The notes: a model not told the origin generated them from the letters alone. Positions 18,546 through 28,609 are shown, numbered from the stretch's first letter. The stretch: 64,000 nucleotides of DNA from Oxalobacteraceae sp. CFBP 8761 (GCA_014841595.1 JACYUE010000001.1:599654-663653), one strand, 5' to 3'. Translations and numbers: made by a program.

Positions 18546-20957
18546 TTACACCGATGGTGGATCGGTTTCGCGTGCAAACACGCGGAAGCCGGCGAGCGCC
18601 GTCTTGAACGCGGCCAAGGCCGCATCGGCATTGGCAGCATCGCCCATGATCAGGCCCGGGTCATCCGAACCGTCCGGCAGCGTGGTCGGGATCATGGCCT
18701 TGGTCAGCAGGTCCGAACCGGCGCCGAACACGAGGATCGGCTTGCCATGACGGTATTGCTCGCGCAGGAATTCCAGCACCTGTGCGTTCTTGGCCAGCGT
18801 GGCCACAGCCTGGTCGCCGTCCGGCAAGATCACAGCGTCGTACATGACCGATGGGCCAGCTTCAACCGAGATCTCGACGTCGATCGGGTCACCGTCAAGC
18901 GCCTTGACCTTGCCCAGCATATTGCCGACCATGCGTGGCACGGCGCCATCCTTGAGCAGGCTGCCGTACTGGCTCTTGACTGCCTTGTCATCGACACCCG
19001 AGGCGATCAGCACCGCGACGCGGCGGCCCTTGATGCCGGTGACACCCGGACGGCTCATCAGCGACAGCGCTGGCGATGGCGGATAGGTTGGAATCGGCGC
19101 ATCGGTGGCCAGTGGCAGCGGTGCAGGCACATCCATGCCCAGACCTTCGGCCACACGCGACACCAGCACGTCATCCACGTTGGCCAGCAGCGCCAGCACA
19201 CGCTCGCGCACGGCCGGCGTCTGCACGCGGGTCAGCTCGAAACGGAATGCGTTGACGATGTGGTTCTGCTCTGGCGTGCTTTGGCTCTGCCAGAACAGGC
19301 GTGCCTGCGAATAGTGGTCAGCAAACAGTTCCGGGTTGCCGCGCACTTTGTCCGCTGCAATCGTCTCCGGGAAGCTGGTGAAGCCTGCAGGACCAGCCTG
19401 GTATGGCACACCGCCGCCCAGCGAATTCGGTTCGTAGTTCACGCGGCCACGGTTGATGGCCTGGCGATGGAAACCGTCGCGCTGGTTGTTCTGGATCTGG
19501 ACGATCGGCGAGTTGATCGGGATCTCGTGGAAGTTCGGGCCGCCCAGACGGGTCAGCTGGGTATCCTGGTACGAGAAGTTACGACCTTGCAGCAGCGGAT
19601 CGTTCGAAAAATCGATGCCCGGCACGACGTGCGAGGTGCAGAATGCAACCTGCTCGGTTTCGGCAAAGAAGTTATCCGGATTGCGGTCCAGGACCATCTT
19701 GCCCACTGGCGTCAGTGGCACGAGTTCTTCCGGAATCAGCTTGGTCGGATCGAGTACGTCGAAGGAGAAGCTGGCAGCCTGCTCTTCGGTAAAGATCTGC
19801 AGGCCCAGTTCCCATTCAGGGAAGTTGCCGGCTTCGATGGCTTCCCACAGGTCGCGGCGGTGGAAGTCGGAATCGGCACCCGAGATGCGCACGGCTTCGT
19901 CCCACACCAGCGAGTGCGTACCCTGCATTGGCGTCCAGTGGAACTTCACGAAGCGTGCTTCGCCCTGTGCGTTGATCAGGCGGAACGTGTGCACGCCGAA
20001 GCCCTGCATCGTGCGGTAGCTGCGCGGAATGGCGCGGTCGGACATCGCCCACATCAGCATGTGCGCGATTTCAGGCGACAGCGAGGCAAAGTCCCAGAAC
20101 GTGTCGTGGGCGGTGGCAGCCTGCGGCATCGCGTGGTGTGGTTCCGGCTTTGCTGCGTGCACCAGGTCAGGGAACTTCATGGCGTCCTGGATGAAGAACA
20201 CGGGCATGTTGTTACCCACCAGATCCCAGTTGCCTTCTTCGGTATAGAACTTGACGGCGAAACCGCGCACGTCGCGTGCGGTGTCGGTCGAACCACGTTC
20301 GCCGGCCACGGTCGAGAAGCGCAGGAACACTGGCGTGCGCTTGCCCTTCTTGGCGAACGGGACAGCGCGGGTCAGGGCGCTGAAGTTGTCGTAGGACTCG
20401 AAATAACCGTGGGCAGCCGAGCCGCGTGCGTGCACGACGCGCTCAGGGATGCGCTCATGGTCGAAATGGCTGATCTTTTCGCGCAGCACGAAGTCTTCGA
20501 GCAGGGTCGGACCACGCAGGCCGGCCTTCAGCGAATGCTGGTTGTCCGAGACCGGCACGCCCTGGTTGGTCGTCAGGTGACGGTCGGCCGGATCGACGCG
20601 CACGCGGTCGAGCGGATCGACGGTGGCGTTTTCGCCTTTTGGCGGGTTGCCGTCGCCAACCTTGTCGTTGGCGATGATTTCGGTCGTCGTGCTGCCAGTG
20701 GCGGCGTGGGTCGACGGCTTGAAGGTCTCGCCAACTGCCGGCGTGCGCGATGCGTCGCCATACTCGCTGGCCTTGTTGGCATTGAATGGACGTGCCGCTG
20801 CGAGCTCTTGCTCAGCAGGGATTTTATCGAGCAGACGATCCGCGATCGGGTTGCTGACGCCAAGGCTCTGGGGCGGCTTGGCATCGGATGGACCGGCTAC
20901 CGTGCTCAGGACCGAACCGGCGCCATCGAAGGAGCTGGGGTGCTTGGATGTTGGCAT
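18546..20957 (-). CDS. katE: large-subunit catalase HPII
   Basis: An 803-residue monofunctional haem catalase that splits hydrogen peroxide in the cytoplasm. The extended N-terminus and a C-terminal DJ-1/PfpI-like domain (around residues 650-800) define the large-subunit clade. Catalytic His176 lies in [11 protein letters not shown], the distal Asn249 in VGNNMP, and the haem-ligand Tyr463 in [14 protein letters not shown] sits eight bases before the ATG, and a perfect terminator follows. HPII-type catalases are often stationary-phase or stress induced; no obvious operator was found in the 229 bases upstream. Confidence 0.96.
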   Translation of the reverse strand: MPTSKHPSSFDGAGSVLSTVAGPSDAKPPQSLGVSNPIADRLLDKIPAEQELAAARPFNANKASEYGDASRTPAVGETFKPSTHAATGSTTTEIIANDKVGDGNPPKGENATVDPLDRVRVDPADRHLTTNQGVPVSDNQHSLKAGLRGPTLLEDFVLREKISHFDHERIPERVVHARGSAAHGYFESYDNFSALTRAVPFAKKGKRTPVFLRFSTVAGERGSTDTARDVRGFAVKFYTEEGNWDLVGNNMPVFFIQDAMKFPDLVHAAKPEPHHAMPQAATAHDTFWDFASLSPEIAHMLMWAMSDRAIPRSYRTMQGFGVHTFRLINAQGEARFVKFHWTPMQGTHSLVWDEAVRISGADSDFHRRDLWEAIEAGNFPEWELGLQIFTEEQAASFSFDVLDPTKLIPEELVPLTPVGKMVLDRNPDNFFAETEQVAFCTSHVVPGIDFSNDPLLQGRNFSYQDTQLTRLGGPNFHEIPINSPIVQIQNNQRDGFHRQAINRGRVNYEPNSLGGGVPYQAGPAGFTSFPETIAADKVRGNPELFADHYSQARLFWQSQSTPEQNHIVNAFRFELTRVQTPAVRERVLALLANVDDVLVSRVAEGLGMDVPAPLPLATDAPIPTYPPSPALSLMSRPGVTGIKGRRVAVLIASGVDDKAVKSQYGSLLKDGAVPRMVGNMLGKVKALDGDPIDVEISVEAGPSVMYDAVILPDGDQAVATLAKNAQVLEFLREQYRHGKPILVFGAGSDLLTKAMIPTTLPDGSDDPGLIMGDAANADAALAAFKTALAGFRVFARETDPPSV

Positions 20958-21186
20958 GCTGTTCCTCGTTTGTTGTAGAGATAATTAAACTCCCAATAAC
21001 ATAGCCCAGCACGTTGGATCTCCACTGTGAGTTCACACACACACAGGAGGATCAGTATTTAATTATTCCTATGATATCGATCAGGATTTTCAATCACTGG
21101 CTTGCTCCGAAATAAACAAGATAGTCGTGCAGCATTGATGTGCATTCAACATGCATGCGGCATCGCATGAGGGTGTCAGCAGGTTA

Positions 21187-22086
21187 TCAGGTCAGCCGAT
21201 CAACGCACGTCAAAGTGGCTTGCTGCGCGATCAGGGGCAGGCGCACGACGAGGCGAGCTCCTTGCATGTGGGCACTGTTGATGGCCAGTGTGCCGCCATG
21301 CGCAGCCACTTGCTCCTGCTGCGTGGCCAGGCCAAAACTGCCGGACTTGCACGGAGCATGCGGGTTGAACCCGATACCGTTGTCGCTGATGCTCAGTTCA
21401 AGCATGCCGTCGACGCTGGCCAGATGCAGCTGAACCCGGCTGGCAAGCGAATGACGACGCACATTGTCGAGCGACTCGCGCAGCACGCGGTGTAAGCTCA
21501 TCAGGATATCTTCATCGATCTGCAGATCGTCGAGATGCCCGTCGACCTGTACGTCGCAGGCGATGCCACTCGCACGGGTAAACTTGCGCGCCTCGATCTC
21601 CAGCGTGGCGACGACGCCCAGTTCAAGGCCGGCAGGCCGTAGTTCGCTCAGCAGGTGCTTGACGGTGCGCAGCGTCTCGTCGACATTGCCCAGCGCTGCA
21701 CTCACCCAATCGTGCAGGCGGCCATGGTGGTCGTTCGTTTGCTGGTGCAGGGTGACAATGTCGAGCCGCAAGGCCAGCAGGTTCTGGCCAAGGCAATCGT
21801 GGATCTCGCGCGAGATCCGCTTGCGCTCAGCCTCACTGCTGGCGCGCTGGTGGGCCAGTAACGAGTGCAGTTGCTGCTCGGATGCGCGTAACGATGCTTC
21901 GGAATGCTGGCAGGCGATGATCTTTTCGACCAGCGCCTGGTTGACGAGCATTTGCCCTTCGGTCAGCTGTCGCATGGACGCTTCGAGTCCGTCATCGGCA
22001 ACCACATCGGCATAGCGCGACGGCGCCAATGCATCGCGCAGTTGGTCAGGTGCTTTGCTGTGACGATTGCGGAGTCGGGTTCGCAT
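21187..22086 (-). CDS. cytoplasmic NarX/DegS-type sensor histidine kinase
   Basis: About 299 residues, no transmembrane segment. A coiled-coil region (about 45-90) leads into a HisKA_3 dimerisation domain with phospho-acceptor His96 in SREIHDCLGQNLL. The HATPase domain has RESLDNVRRHS and SDNGIGF. Start chosen at ATG 22086 because AGGTG lies at the right distance; a GTG three codons upstream is possible. No response regulator gene is adjacent, so it is an orphan kinase whose partner lies elsewhere. It precedes katE on the same strand with a gap of 229 bases. Confidence 0.85.
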   Translation of the reverse strand: MRTRLRNRHSKAPDQLRDALAPSRYADVVADDGLEASMRQLTEGQMLVNQALVEKIIACQHSEASLRASEQQLHSLLAHQRASSEAERKRISREIHDCLGQNLLALRLDIVTLHQQTNDHHGRLHDWVSAALGNVDETLRTVKHLLSELRPAGLELGVVATLEIEARKFTRASGIACDVQVDGHLDDLQIDEDILMSLHRVLRESLDNVRRHSLASRVQLHLASVDGMLELSISDNGIGFNPHAPCKSGSFGLATQQEQVAAHGGTLAINSAHMQGARLVVRLPLIAQQATLTCVDRLT

Positions 22087-22358
22087 GGCAATCACCTGTT
22101 GTTCTCGCGCGAAAAAGGGATGAGTTTCCTGCTGCCTGTTGTGAGACGCTAAGTATTTTGCTGACGCAAGTCAAGCGGAACCGATGGGAACGCACGCAAA
22201 ATCACGCGCGCATGTTGGGTGCATGCTTGTTCGCAGGTGGCAGCAACGGCGCACCATGCAGCTTGGATGGACTGGATCTCAATAGGTTTGCAGGCGCGTT
22301 CGTCAAGCAGGCTGGAATCGATCTGGATCAATCTTGCTGCCTGTTGATGGATCGTTGT

Positions 22359-22979
22359 TCAGAGCGACGAAATGGCCTTGGTCAGATTGTCTCTGGCGCG
22401 CTGCTCCAGGCGCTGCGCGACGGCTGGCGTCGTGTAAATCTGTTCGCGATCGAGAAAGCCTTGCAGCACGGCGCGGCGCTTGACGGCGTAGACATCCGCC
22501 AGCACCCACGCGTATTCGGCCCGGATCTGACGCGTGTACTCGGCAAAGCGCGCGGCGGGCGCGCCCAGGATGGCCAGGTCGATGTCGACCAGCAAAGCCT
22601 GGTCTGGCGAAGCGGGCAGGGCAATGTGGCAGGTGGCCATGATCAGGTCATGCACGCGCTGGCAGCGGGCCGCATCGACGCCGCCCGCCTTTATTGCGTC
22701 AATGGCCCAGTGCGCCGAGCGTGCTTCGTTATCGTGGCCCTGCACGTCGTAGACGGCATCGTGGAACCACAGGGCCAGCTCGATGTCGGCAGGCTGCTCA
22801 GCGTGCACGCGCAGCGTGTCGAACAGCGCCAGGCATTCGTTGAGGTGTTGCAGTGTGTGGTAGTGGCGCTGGGGTTCGTCCCACGCGCACAGCAATTGCT
22901 CGCACAAGCCGGGGGGCGGGGCCAGGTTCAGGGCTGTCCAGGTGGCGCGCCAGCGCGCCAGGTTATCTTGATGGGGCAT
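22359..22979 (-). CDS. HD-domain predicted phosphohydrolase
   Basis: A 206-residue soluble protein with an HD-type metal-binding pattern: HYHTLQHLNECL, then WFHDAVYD, then a distal Asp in LLVDIDLAILG. Close relatives are predicted metal-dependent HD phosphohydrolases, often mislabelled as an NMDA receptor subunit. The substrate is unknown. ATG at 22979 is preferred over the TTG one codon upstream. A 272-base stretch with no recognisable gene separates it from the histidine kinase gene downstream. Confidence 0.78.
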   Translation of the reverse strand: MPHQDNLARWRATWTALNLAPPPGLCEQLLCAWDEPQRHYHTLQHLNECLALFDTLRVHAEQPADIELALWFHDAVYDVQGHDNEARSAHWAIDAIKAGGVDAARCQRVHDLIMATCHIALPASPDQALLVDIDLAILGAPAARFAEYTRQIRAEYAWVLADVYAVKRRAVLQGFLDREQIYTTPAVAQRLEQRARDNLTKAISSL

Positions 22980-23029
22980 CAATGGCGAAAACGTCAGTTA
23001 AACACCTTGTTCTTGGGACGTACGCGACG

Positions 23030-23458
23030 CTATAGACACCTGATGCCGACCTGAGTCTCTCCTGCATGCGCGCCTTTCGTGCCTGTCACTATGCACTTGC
23101 TAATCTCATCGGGAAGTCGTTTTGCTAACGACACCTCGCCGAATGCACCGTAGTCGCACCTGAGCCATTTACCGTCAGGGTACTGACCATCTAGTGCGTA
23201 TGTCCGTCTCCAACCCGTTTTGGTTTTCGTGGCATCGCGTTCACGAAGCACGCCGAGACGTTCCGGCGGACCATCAGCCGGTGCAGCGCTGCTCAAGTAC
23301 AGCGGCGAAGAGACAAACGGTGTCCACTCCTCACCAGGCGCGGCCAGGTGAAGAGATGCCTCAGGGATCGATTGTGGACACACATAGCTTGTTGGCGCTG
23401 CGTGGGCCACGAGGTGGGCCGACAGCGAAGCTGCTGCAACTGCATATCGAATTTTCAT
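23030..23458 (-). CDS. STY0301-family secreted protein
   Basis: A 142-residue exported protein. The signal peptide (MKIRYAVAAASLSAHLVAHA) is followed by SYVCPQSIPE and a C-terminal Cys pair (SKCIV, IRCL). I recognise the STY0301 family, small periplasmic proteins commonly found beside BPSL0067 and Hcp genes. It is the third gene of that cassette, starting three bases after the BPSL0067 stop. A role as periplasmic immunity or accessory protein for the upstream putative cell-wall enzyme is inferred from position, not shown. Confidence 0.75.
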   Translation of the reverse strand: MKIRYAVAAASLSAHLVAHAAPTSYVCPQSIPEASLHLAAPGEEWTPFVSSPLYLSSAAPADGPPERLGVLRERDATKTKTGWRRTYALDGQYPDGKWLRCDYGAFGEVSLAKRLPDEISKCIVTGTKGAHAGETQVGIRCL

Positions 23459-23461
23459 GGA

Positions 23462-23842
23462 TCACTCGATCACGAAAAATGCATCGGCATTGTTGGACGG
23501 GTCGATAAAGTTGCCATTACTATCTTTCCCTTTTCGACGGATGAAGCGCTTGCCGATTGCGGCCTTTGAACGCCACTGATCCATTATGTAAATGCCGTCA
23601 GATACTTGTCCCATGTAAAAGGCAGCATGATTACCATGAGACTGATTCGCATATCTGCCGTTGACAAAGGTCGCGATCGCAGTGCCCTGCGCAAGGCTGT
23701 TGGCGCTAACGACGTTGTCACCTTGTCGCCAGTTGCCGGTCCATCCAACGGACGTGTGATTTTTGACGAGCGTAACACACTCACCGTTCCCCTCCTTGGG
23801 CTTCCCTTCGAGGCTTCGAACGGCCGAATAAACTGTTGACAT
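23462..23842 (-). CDS. BPSL0067-family protein, putative T6SS amidase-like effector
   Basis: A 126-residue protein matching the BPSL0067 family (TAIATFVNGRY, FIDPSNNAD and the VIE C-terminus are typical). Cys22 in NGECVTLV, His72 in GNHAAFY and Asp88 in MDQW are spaced like the catalytic residues of NlpC/P60- or CHAP-type cysteine peptidases/amidases. I therefore infer a peptidoglycan-targeting activity; this is not proven by sequence. Start taken at ATG 23842, which has AGGAGAG upstream. It follows hcp by 16 bases and precedes the STY0301 gene by three. Confidence 0.8.
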   Translation of the reverse strand: MSTVYSAVRSLEGKPKEGNGECVTLVKNHTSVGWTGNWRQGDNVVSANSLAQGTAIATFVNGRYANQSHGNHAAFYMGQVSDGIYIMDQWRSKAAIGKRFIRRKGKDSNGNFIDPSNNADAFFVIE

Positions 23843-23858
23843 GATTCTCTCCTGTCGC

Positions 23859-24350
23859 TCAGCAGATACGATTAACAGCCAGATCCCATCCGCCGGCAGT
23901 GAGGCCTTTGGCACCACCACCAACCTTCTGCTGTGTATATCGCCACTTCACCTTCGAGTATTTGAGGCTCAAATGCTCAGACAAGATTTCGCCTTCGTTG
24001 ATTTCAGGTGCTACTTCGCTCACCAGGACATTGGTCATTTCCACTTCAAAGTACTTGATCCGTTCGCCAAACCCATCGGCACGGAAAAACTCAAGGCGAC
24101 CGGAGGGAATAGTCCTTCCAATTGCACAGTGTTGAAGAAGGATTGGCGTGGCCAAGTCGGAGATTTTTCGAAGTGCCAAGCTGGAATGTTCACAACGCTC
24201 CGCGGTGTGACCGCCTCCAGTGGAACTGGTAGCAGATTTAGGCTGAACGATCATCCAGTCAGCCATCGTGCATTCAATCCAACCTGGGTGCTGACTATCG
24301 GCGGATTCGCCCTTGATACCGTCTAACTGAAGATACACATCGATGGCCAT
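23859..24350 (-). CDS. hcp: Hcp-family type VI secretion tube/effector carrier protein
   Basis: A 163-residue Hcp family protein (MAIDVYLQLDGIKGES at the N-terminus), the ring subunit of the type VI tube that also chaperones small effectors. The start at 24350 is supported by AAAGGAG. It heads a three-gene cassette with BPSL0067 and STY0301 genes. No sheath, baseplate, ClpV or VgrG gene is present in the window, so this is an orphan Hcp module that would depend on a secretion apparatus encoded elsewhere. The cassette is visibly less GC-rich than its surroundings, suggesting transfer. Confidence 0.9.
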   Translation of the reverse strand: MAIDVYLQLDGIKGESADSQHPGWIECTMADWMIVQPKSATSSTGGGHTAERCEHSSLALRKISDLATPILLQHCAIGRTIPSGRLEFFRADGFGERIKYFEVEMTNVLVSEVAPEINEGEILSEHLSLKYSKVKWRYTQQKVGGGAKGLTAGGWDLAVNRIC

Positions 24351-24522
24351 GGAAGCTCCTTTAAAGGGCTTCAATGTTGCAGCGAAGTCTCTCCACTAAT
24401 ATTGAAATGACGCAAGGGCGCTTAACATGCGATCTCGTCGCTGCTAGCCGATGAATGGCGTGGGCAACGCAAAAACGCGTGCCTGGTGATCAGAAATGCG
24501 CAATCAGCCTTGCCCATAATTG

Positions 24523-25986
24523 CTACATCAAAATCACATCGTACTGTTCCTGGTGATACCCCTTCTCGACCTGCAGCGAAATGCGCTTGCCGATGAAGTC
24601 CCCCAGCATGGCCAGGTGTTGCGACTCTTCTTCCAGGAACAAATCGATCACTTCCTGTGAAGCGACGATGCGGAATTCGCGTGGATTGAACTGCTTGGCT
24701 TCGCGCAGCAGTTCGCGCAAAATTTCGTAGCAGATCGTGCGGCTGGTTTTCACTTGGCCCTTGCCCGAGCAGGCCGGGCAGGGTTCGCACAGGATGTGGG
24801 CCAGCGATTCGCGCGTGCGCTTTCTCGTCATTTCCACCAGGCCCAGTGCCGAGAAATTGCTCACGGAGACCTTGGTGCGGTCGCGTGCCAGGGTTTTCTT
24901 CAGCTCGGCGAGCACCTGGTTGCGGTGCTCGTTGTTCTCCATGTCGATGAAGTCGAGGATGATGATGCCGCCCAGGTTGCGCAGGCGCAGTTGACGGGCG
25001 ATGGCGTGCGCCGATTCGAGATTCGTCTTGAAGATCGTGTCGGCAAAATTGCGCCCACCAACGTAGCCGCCCGTGTTGACGTCGATGGTCGTCATCGCCT
25101 CGGTCTGGTCGACGATCAAGTAGCCGCCCGACTTCAGGTCGACGCGGCGCCCGAGCGCGCGCAGGATTTCTTCTTCGACACCGTACAGGTCGAACAACGG
25201 GCGCTCGCCCGTGTAGTGCGCCATGCGCGACAGTACGCTCGGCGTGTAGACCTGCGCGAATTCGACGAGCTTCAGGTAGTTCTCGCGCGAGTCGACCTGG
25301 ATGGTGGCGGTTTCGTCGTGCACGAAGTCGCGCAGCACGCGCTGGGCCAGCGATAGGTCTTGATAGAGCAGGGTGGTCGGCGGCCGGGTGCGGGCGCCCT
25401 GGACGATGGCGCCCCAGGTCTTGCGCAGGTAGTCGACGTCGGCGGCCAGGTCGTCGTCCGGCGCTTCTTCGGCCATCGTGCGTACGATGTAGCCACCTTT
25501 TTCGTCGGACGGCAGCATGCCTTGCAGGCGCGTGCGGAGGCGTTCACGCTCGCTTTCCTTTTCGATTTTCTGCGAGATGCCGATGTGCTGGTCTTGCGGC
25601 AGGTACACCAGCATGCGCCCTGCAATGGAGATCTGGGTCGACAGGCGCGCGCCCTTGGTGCCGATCGGGTCCTTGATGACCTGGACGGTCAGCACCTGGC
25701 CGTCGAACAGCAGCTTTTCAATCGCGGTCGGAGGAACGTTGGCGCCGTCGTGGCTGCGCGCTTCCCAGATGTCGGCCACGTGCAGGAAGGCGGCGCGTTC
25801 CAGGCCGATGTCGATGAAGGCCGACTGCATGCCTGGCAGCACGCGCACGACCTTGCCCAGATAGACATTTCCCGCCAACCCACGCGTGAGCGTGCGCTCG
25901 ATGTGCAGTTCCTGCACCGCGCCTTGCAAGACCAGCGCGACGCGTGTTTCCTGCGGCGTGATGTTGATGAGAATATCTTCGTTCAT
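24523..25986 (-). CDS. rng: ribonuclease G
   Basis: A 487-residue RNase E/G family endoribonuclease that matures the 16S rRNA 5' end and cleaves mRNAs. An N-terminal S1 domain covers about residues 35-125 (LVLQGAVQELHIERTLTRG at the start). It is followed by the catalytic DNase I-like part with MTTIDVNTGGYVG and IDMENNEH, and the zinc-link cysteines in CEPCPACSGKG. The length fits RNase G, not RNase E. It is the last gene of the run starting with maf, 78 bases downstream of it. Confidence 0.96.
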   Translation of the reverse strand: MNEDILINITPQETRVALVLQGAVQELHIERTLTRGLAGNVYLGKVVRVLPGMQSAFIDIGLERAAFLHVADIWEARSHDGANVPPTAIEKLLFDGQVLTVQVIKDPIGTKGARLSTQISIAGRMLVYLPQDQHIGISQKIEKESERERLRTRLQGMLPSDEKGGYIVRTMAEEAPDDDLAADVDYLRKTWGAIVQGARTRPPTTLLYQDLSLAQRVLRDFVHDETATIQVDSRENYLKLVEFAQVYTPSVLSRMAHYTGERPLFDLYGVEEEILRALGRRVDLKSGGYLIVDQTEAMTTIDVNTGGYVGGRNFADTIFKTNLESAHAIARQLRLRNLGGIIILDFIDMENNEHRNQVLAELKKTLARDRTKVSVSNFSALGLVEMTRKRTRESLAHILCEPCPACSGKGQVKTSRTICYEILRELLREAKQFNPREFRIVASQEVIDLFLEEESQHLAMLGDFIGKRISLQVEKGYHQEQYDVILM

Positions 25987-26064
25987 GGACCCTGCCGCAC
26001 GTATTGTTCAGGGTGATCATGATACACGCTCACGGCGCATCGCCGGGGCGGGAAGGCGATCAAT

Positions 26065-26682
26065 TCAGACCGTCAGGCCCGCCTTGCGCAGCAAACTGGC
26101 GGTCTCGAACAGGGGCAGGCCCATGATGCCCGAGTGGCTGCCTTCAATGTGCTCGATGAACAGTGCGGCCGGGCCCTGGATGCCGTAGCCGCCGGCCTTG
26201 TCATAGGGTTCGGACGTCGCGCAGTAAGCGCGGATCTGTTCCGGCGTGAGTTTGGCAAAACGCACGTTCGATACCTGCGTGACCTGCTCGGCCACGCGTT
26301 CAGCGTGCACGGCAACCGAGGTCAGCACCTGGTGCGTGCGACCCGACAGGCGCTCAAGCATGGCGATCGCCTCTCGGTTATCGGCTGGCTTGCCGAGAAT
26401 CTCGCCATCGATCGTGACGGTCGTATCGGCCGTCAGTACCGGGCGCAGCGGCTGGCGCCGTTGCAGCAGCAGGTTGAAGGCAAACGCGCCTTTTTCCTTG
26501 GCAACGCGCGCTACATAATGGTGCACGTCTTCGTTTGCCAACACGTCTTCGCTGACGTCCACTACGCGGGTCGGATCGCTGCGCAGCAGCATCAGCTCGA
26601 AGTCCACGCCGATCTGGCGCAGCAATTCACGTCGGCGCGGGCTTTTCGAAGCGAGGTAGATCTTGTTCTGGTTGTTTCTCAT
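26065..26682 (-). CDS. maf: Maf-family nucleoside triphosphate pyrophosphatase
   Basis: A 205-residue house-cleaning pyrophosphatase of the Maf/YhdE type, hydrolysing dTTP/UTP or modified nucleotides. Signatures are the N-terminal LASKSPRRRELL, the TADTTV active-site strand and the SGIMGLPL C-terminal motif. It belongs to the housekeeping run, between rlmH (60 bases upstream) and rng. Confidence 0.94.
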   Translation of the reverse strand: MRNNQNKIYLASKSPRRRELLRQIGVDFELMLLRSDPTRVVDVSEDVLANEDVHHYVARVAKEKGAFAFNLLLQRRQPLRPVLTADTTVTIDGEILGKPADNREAIAMLERLSGRTHQVLTSVAVHAERVAEQVTQVSNVRFAKLTPEQIRAYCATSEPYDKAGGYGIQGPAALFIEHIEGSHSGIMGLPLFETASLLRKAGLTV

Positions 26683-26741
26683 CGATTCGGACGATCAGGC
26701 AGGGCTGTCGGGCAGGTAAAGAATTACTGCAGAAGCAAAAT

Positions 26742-27212
26742 TCAGACCCGGTGATAAGGGTGATTCTGGGTGATCGACCAGGCACGGTACAGCTGCTCGG
26801 CCAGCATCACCCGCACCATACCGTGCGGCAGCGTCATGCTGGAAATACGAATCAAGCCTTCGGCACGCGCCTTGAGCTCGGGATCGAGGCCATCGGCGCC
26901 ACCGATCAGGAACGCGGTGTCGCGCCCGTCACGTTGCCAGGTTTCCAGCTGCTGCGACAGGCCGACGCTGGTCAGGTCGCGGCCACGCTCGTCGAGCGCG
27001 ATGATGCGTACGCCCTTCGGCAAGACCGCCTCGATACGCTCGCGTTCGAGCGCCATCGCCGTGGCAGCGGTCTTGCTGCCGGACCGTTCGACCGGCTTGA
27101 TTTCCTTGAGCACGATGCGCAGCTCGGGTGGCATGCGCTTCGTGTACTCGGTGAAACCCGACTCAATCCAGGCCGGCATCTTGTGACCGACCGCGGCAAT
27201 GATCAGTTGCAT
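26742..27212 (-). CDS. rlmH: 23S rRNA (pseudouridine1915-N3)-methyltransferase
   Basis: A 156-residue SPOUT methyltransferase, full length for RlmH. Typical features are the N-terminal [15 protein letters not shown], the central LDERGRDL and the knot segment [10 protein letters not shown], with the C-terminal [17 protein letters not shown]. It modifies helix 69 of 23S rRNA in the assembled ribosome. It starts 6 bases after the rsfS stop, in keeping with the conserved rsfS-rlmH pair. Confidence 0.97.
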   Translation of the reverse strand: MQLIIAAVGHKMPAWIESGFTEYTKRMPPELRIVLKEIKPVERSGSKTAATAMALERERIEAVLPKGVRIIALDERGRDLTSVGLSQQLETWQRDGRDTAFLIGGADGLDPELKARAEGLIRISSMTLPHGMVRVMLAEQLYRAWSITQNHPYHRV

Positions 27213-27218
27213 GAACGC

Positions 27219-27947
27219 TTACTCGGCATCCTTCTTGATACGACGGATCACTTTTTTGGCCGGCGCTTCGACCGCTGGCGCTTCTTTCGGCGCGGCAGCT
27301 TTCACGGCGCGCTTCGGCGGCTTGGCCTTGGTTGCTTCGACAGCGGCGGTCTCGGTCTTGCTCGGGTTGACCTTCACGGTCTTGCCGGTTGGGACAGCCT
27401 TGGCGGCGACCTTCTTGGCAGCCGGCTTCTTGGCAGCAGCAGGGCCTTCGGCAGCGATGGTCTTGGCGACCGTGGCAGCGCGCTTGGCGGCAGGCTTGCG
27501 TTCGTTGACCGGCTTGGCCTCGACCTTGTCCTGGTTGGCGGCAAGGTGCTTCGACTTTGGCTTGGCTTCGTCGGCTTCAGCGCCTTCAGCGGTCGACTTG
27601 CGCTTGGCGGCGCCCAGCTTGACCGGCTTTTCGCCCCAGATTTCTTCGAGACGGTAGTACTGGCGAATGGCCGGCTGCATGATGTGGACGATGATGTCGC
27701 CCAGGTCGACCAGCACCCATTCGCCGGTGTCCTCGCCTTCCATGCCGATGACGTCGCCGCCGGCAGCCTTGACCTTGTCGCGCACCGATGCGGCCAGCGA
27801 CTTGGTCTGGCGATTCGAAGTGCCCGAGACGACGGCGATGCGGTCGAACAGGCTGGTCAGGTGCGTCGTGTCGAACATGACGATGTCCTGGCCCTTGACA
27901 TCTTCCAGGGCGTCAACGACGAGGGTTTGAAGTTTCTTGAGATCCAT
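27219..27947 (-). CDS. rsfS: ribosome silencing factor with long basic tail
   Basis: A 242-residue protein. Residues 1 to about 108 are a complete RsfS domain (VMFDTTHLTSLFDRIAVVSG, the EWVLVDLGDIIVHIM strand), which binds uL14 and blocks subunit joining. From about 110 onward a tail of around 130 residues is rich in Lys, Ala and Pro with repeated PAKK/AAKK units, like histone H1 or basic nucleoid proteins. Family members normally end near 105-130 residues. The ATG shares its A with the nadD stop codon, so translation is probably coupled. Confidence 0.95.
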   Translation of the reverse strand: MDLKKLQTLVVDALEDVKGQDIVMFDTTHLTSLFDRIAVVSGTSNRQTKSLAASVRDKVKAAGGDVIGMEGEDTGEWVLVDLGDIIVHIMQPAIRQYYRLEEIWGEKPVKLGAAKRKSTAEGAEADEAKPKSKHLAANQDKVEAKPVNERKPAAKRAATVAKTIAAEGPAAAKKPAAKKVAAKAVPTGKTVKVNPSKTETAAVEATKAKPPKRAVKAAAPKEAPAVEAPAKKVIRRIKKDAE

Positions 27948-28609
27948 TAGTTTTTGTACAGGTTATGTTGTTGAATATAGTCTAGCACTTGCGCCATTGC
28001 GAGCGCGTTTGCGTCCGCTTCGAGGCCCGCGTGCAAGGCCGCACGAATGCGGCTTGACGAAATGTCGACGTCCAGCGTCGGTGCGAGGCAAACTTTTCCG
28101 TGGCTGCTTGCGCGCACGGTGTCGGGCGTCGCAAGGCGCGTCGACAATTCTTGTGCCACCGGTGGTGGCAAGGTTTCTTGCGCCAGGTCGTAACCCGGGC
28201 GCGTGGCCACCCCCAGATTGGCCAGCGCGAACAGCTCGCGCCATTCATTCCAGGTATCCAGATTGCGCAGCTGGTCGGCGCCCATCAGGAATACGATCGA
28301 CGCCTGCGGGCCGAGTTCCCGCCGCAGCGCGCGCAGGGTCTCGACCGTGTAGGTTGGCGTCGTGCGTTCAATTTCCTGCAGGTCGAACACGACGTGCAAC
28401 TGGTCGTTGTTCAGTGGCTTGAACGCCAGTTCGAGCATCGCGATGCGATGCGCGTCACCGGCTTCCATGCCGTTCTTTTGCCAGGGCCGGCCGGCCGGCA
28501 GGATGCGCAATTCGTCCGCCTGCAGCAAGCCGCAAAACAATTGGCCCAGCGCGACGTGGCCAAGATGCACCGGATCGAAGCTGCCGCCCAGCACGGCGAT
28601 GCAGGCCAT
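27947..28609 (-). CDS. nadD: nicotinate-nucleotide adenylyltransferase
   Basis: A 220-residue enzyme that makes deamido-NAD from nicotinate mononucleotide and ATP. The nucleotidyltransferase motif GSFDPVHLGH is at the N-terminus and ISSSRIR near the C-terminus. The frame stays open far upstream, but the ATG at 28609 gives the correct N-terminus and overlaps the hemF stop (TGATG arrangement). Its TAA stop likewise overlaps the rsfS ATG. Confidence 0.96.
   Translation of the reverse strand: MACIAVLGGSFDPVHLGHVALGQLFCGLLQADELRILPAGRPWQKNGMEAGDAHRIAMLELAFKPLNNDQLHVVFDLQEIERTTPTYTVETLRALRRELGPQASIVFLMGADQLRNLDTWNEWRELFALANLGVATRPGYDLAQETLPPPVAQELSTRLATPDTVRASSHGKVCLAPTLDVDISSSRIRAALHAGLEADANALAMAQVLDYIQQHNLYKN

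Noticed and set aside
21187..22086. Histidine kinase as direct regulator of katE
   Set aside because: Same strand and neighbouring, but there is no response regulator, overlap or operator evidence to connect them.
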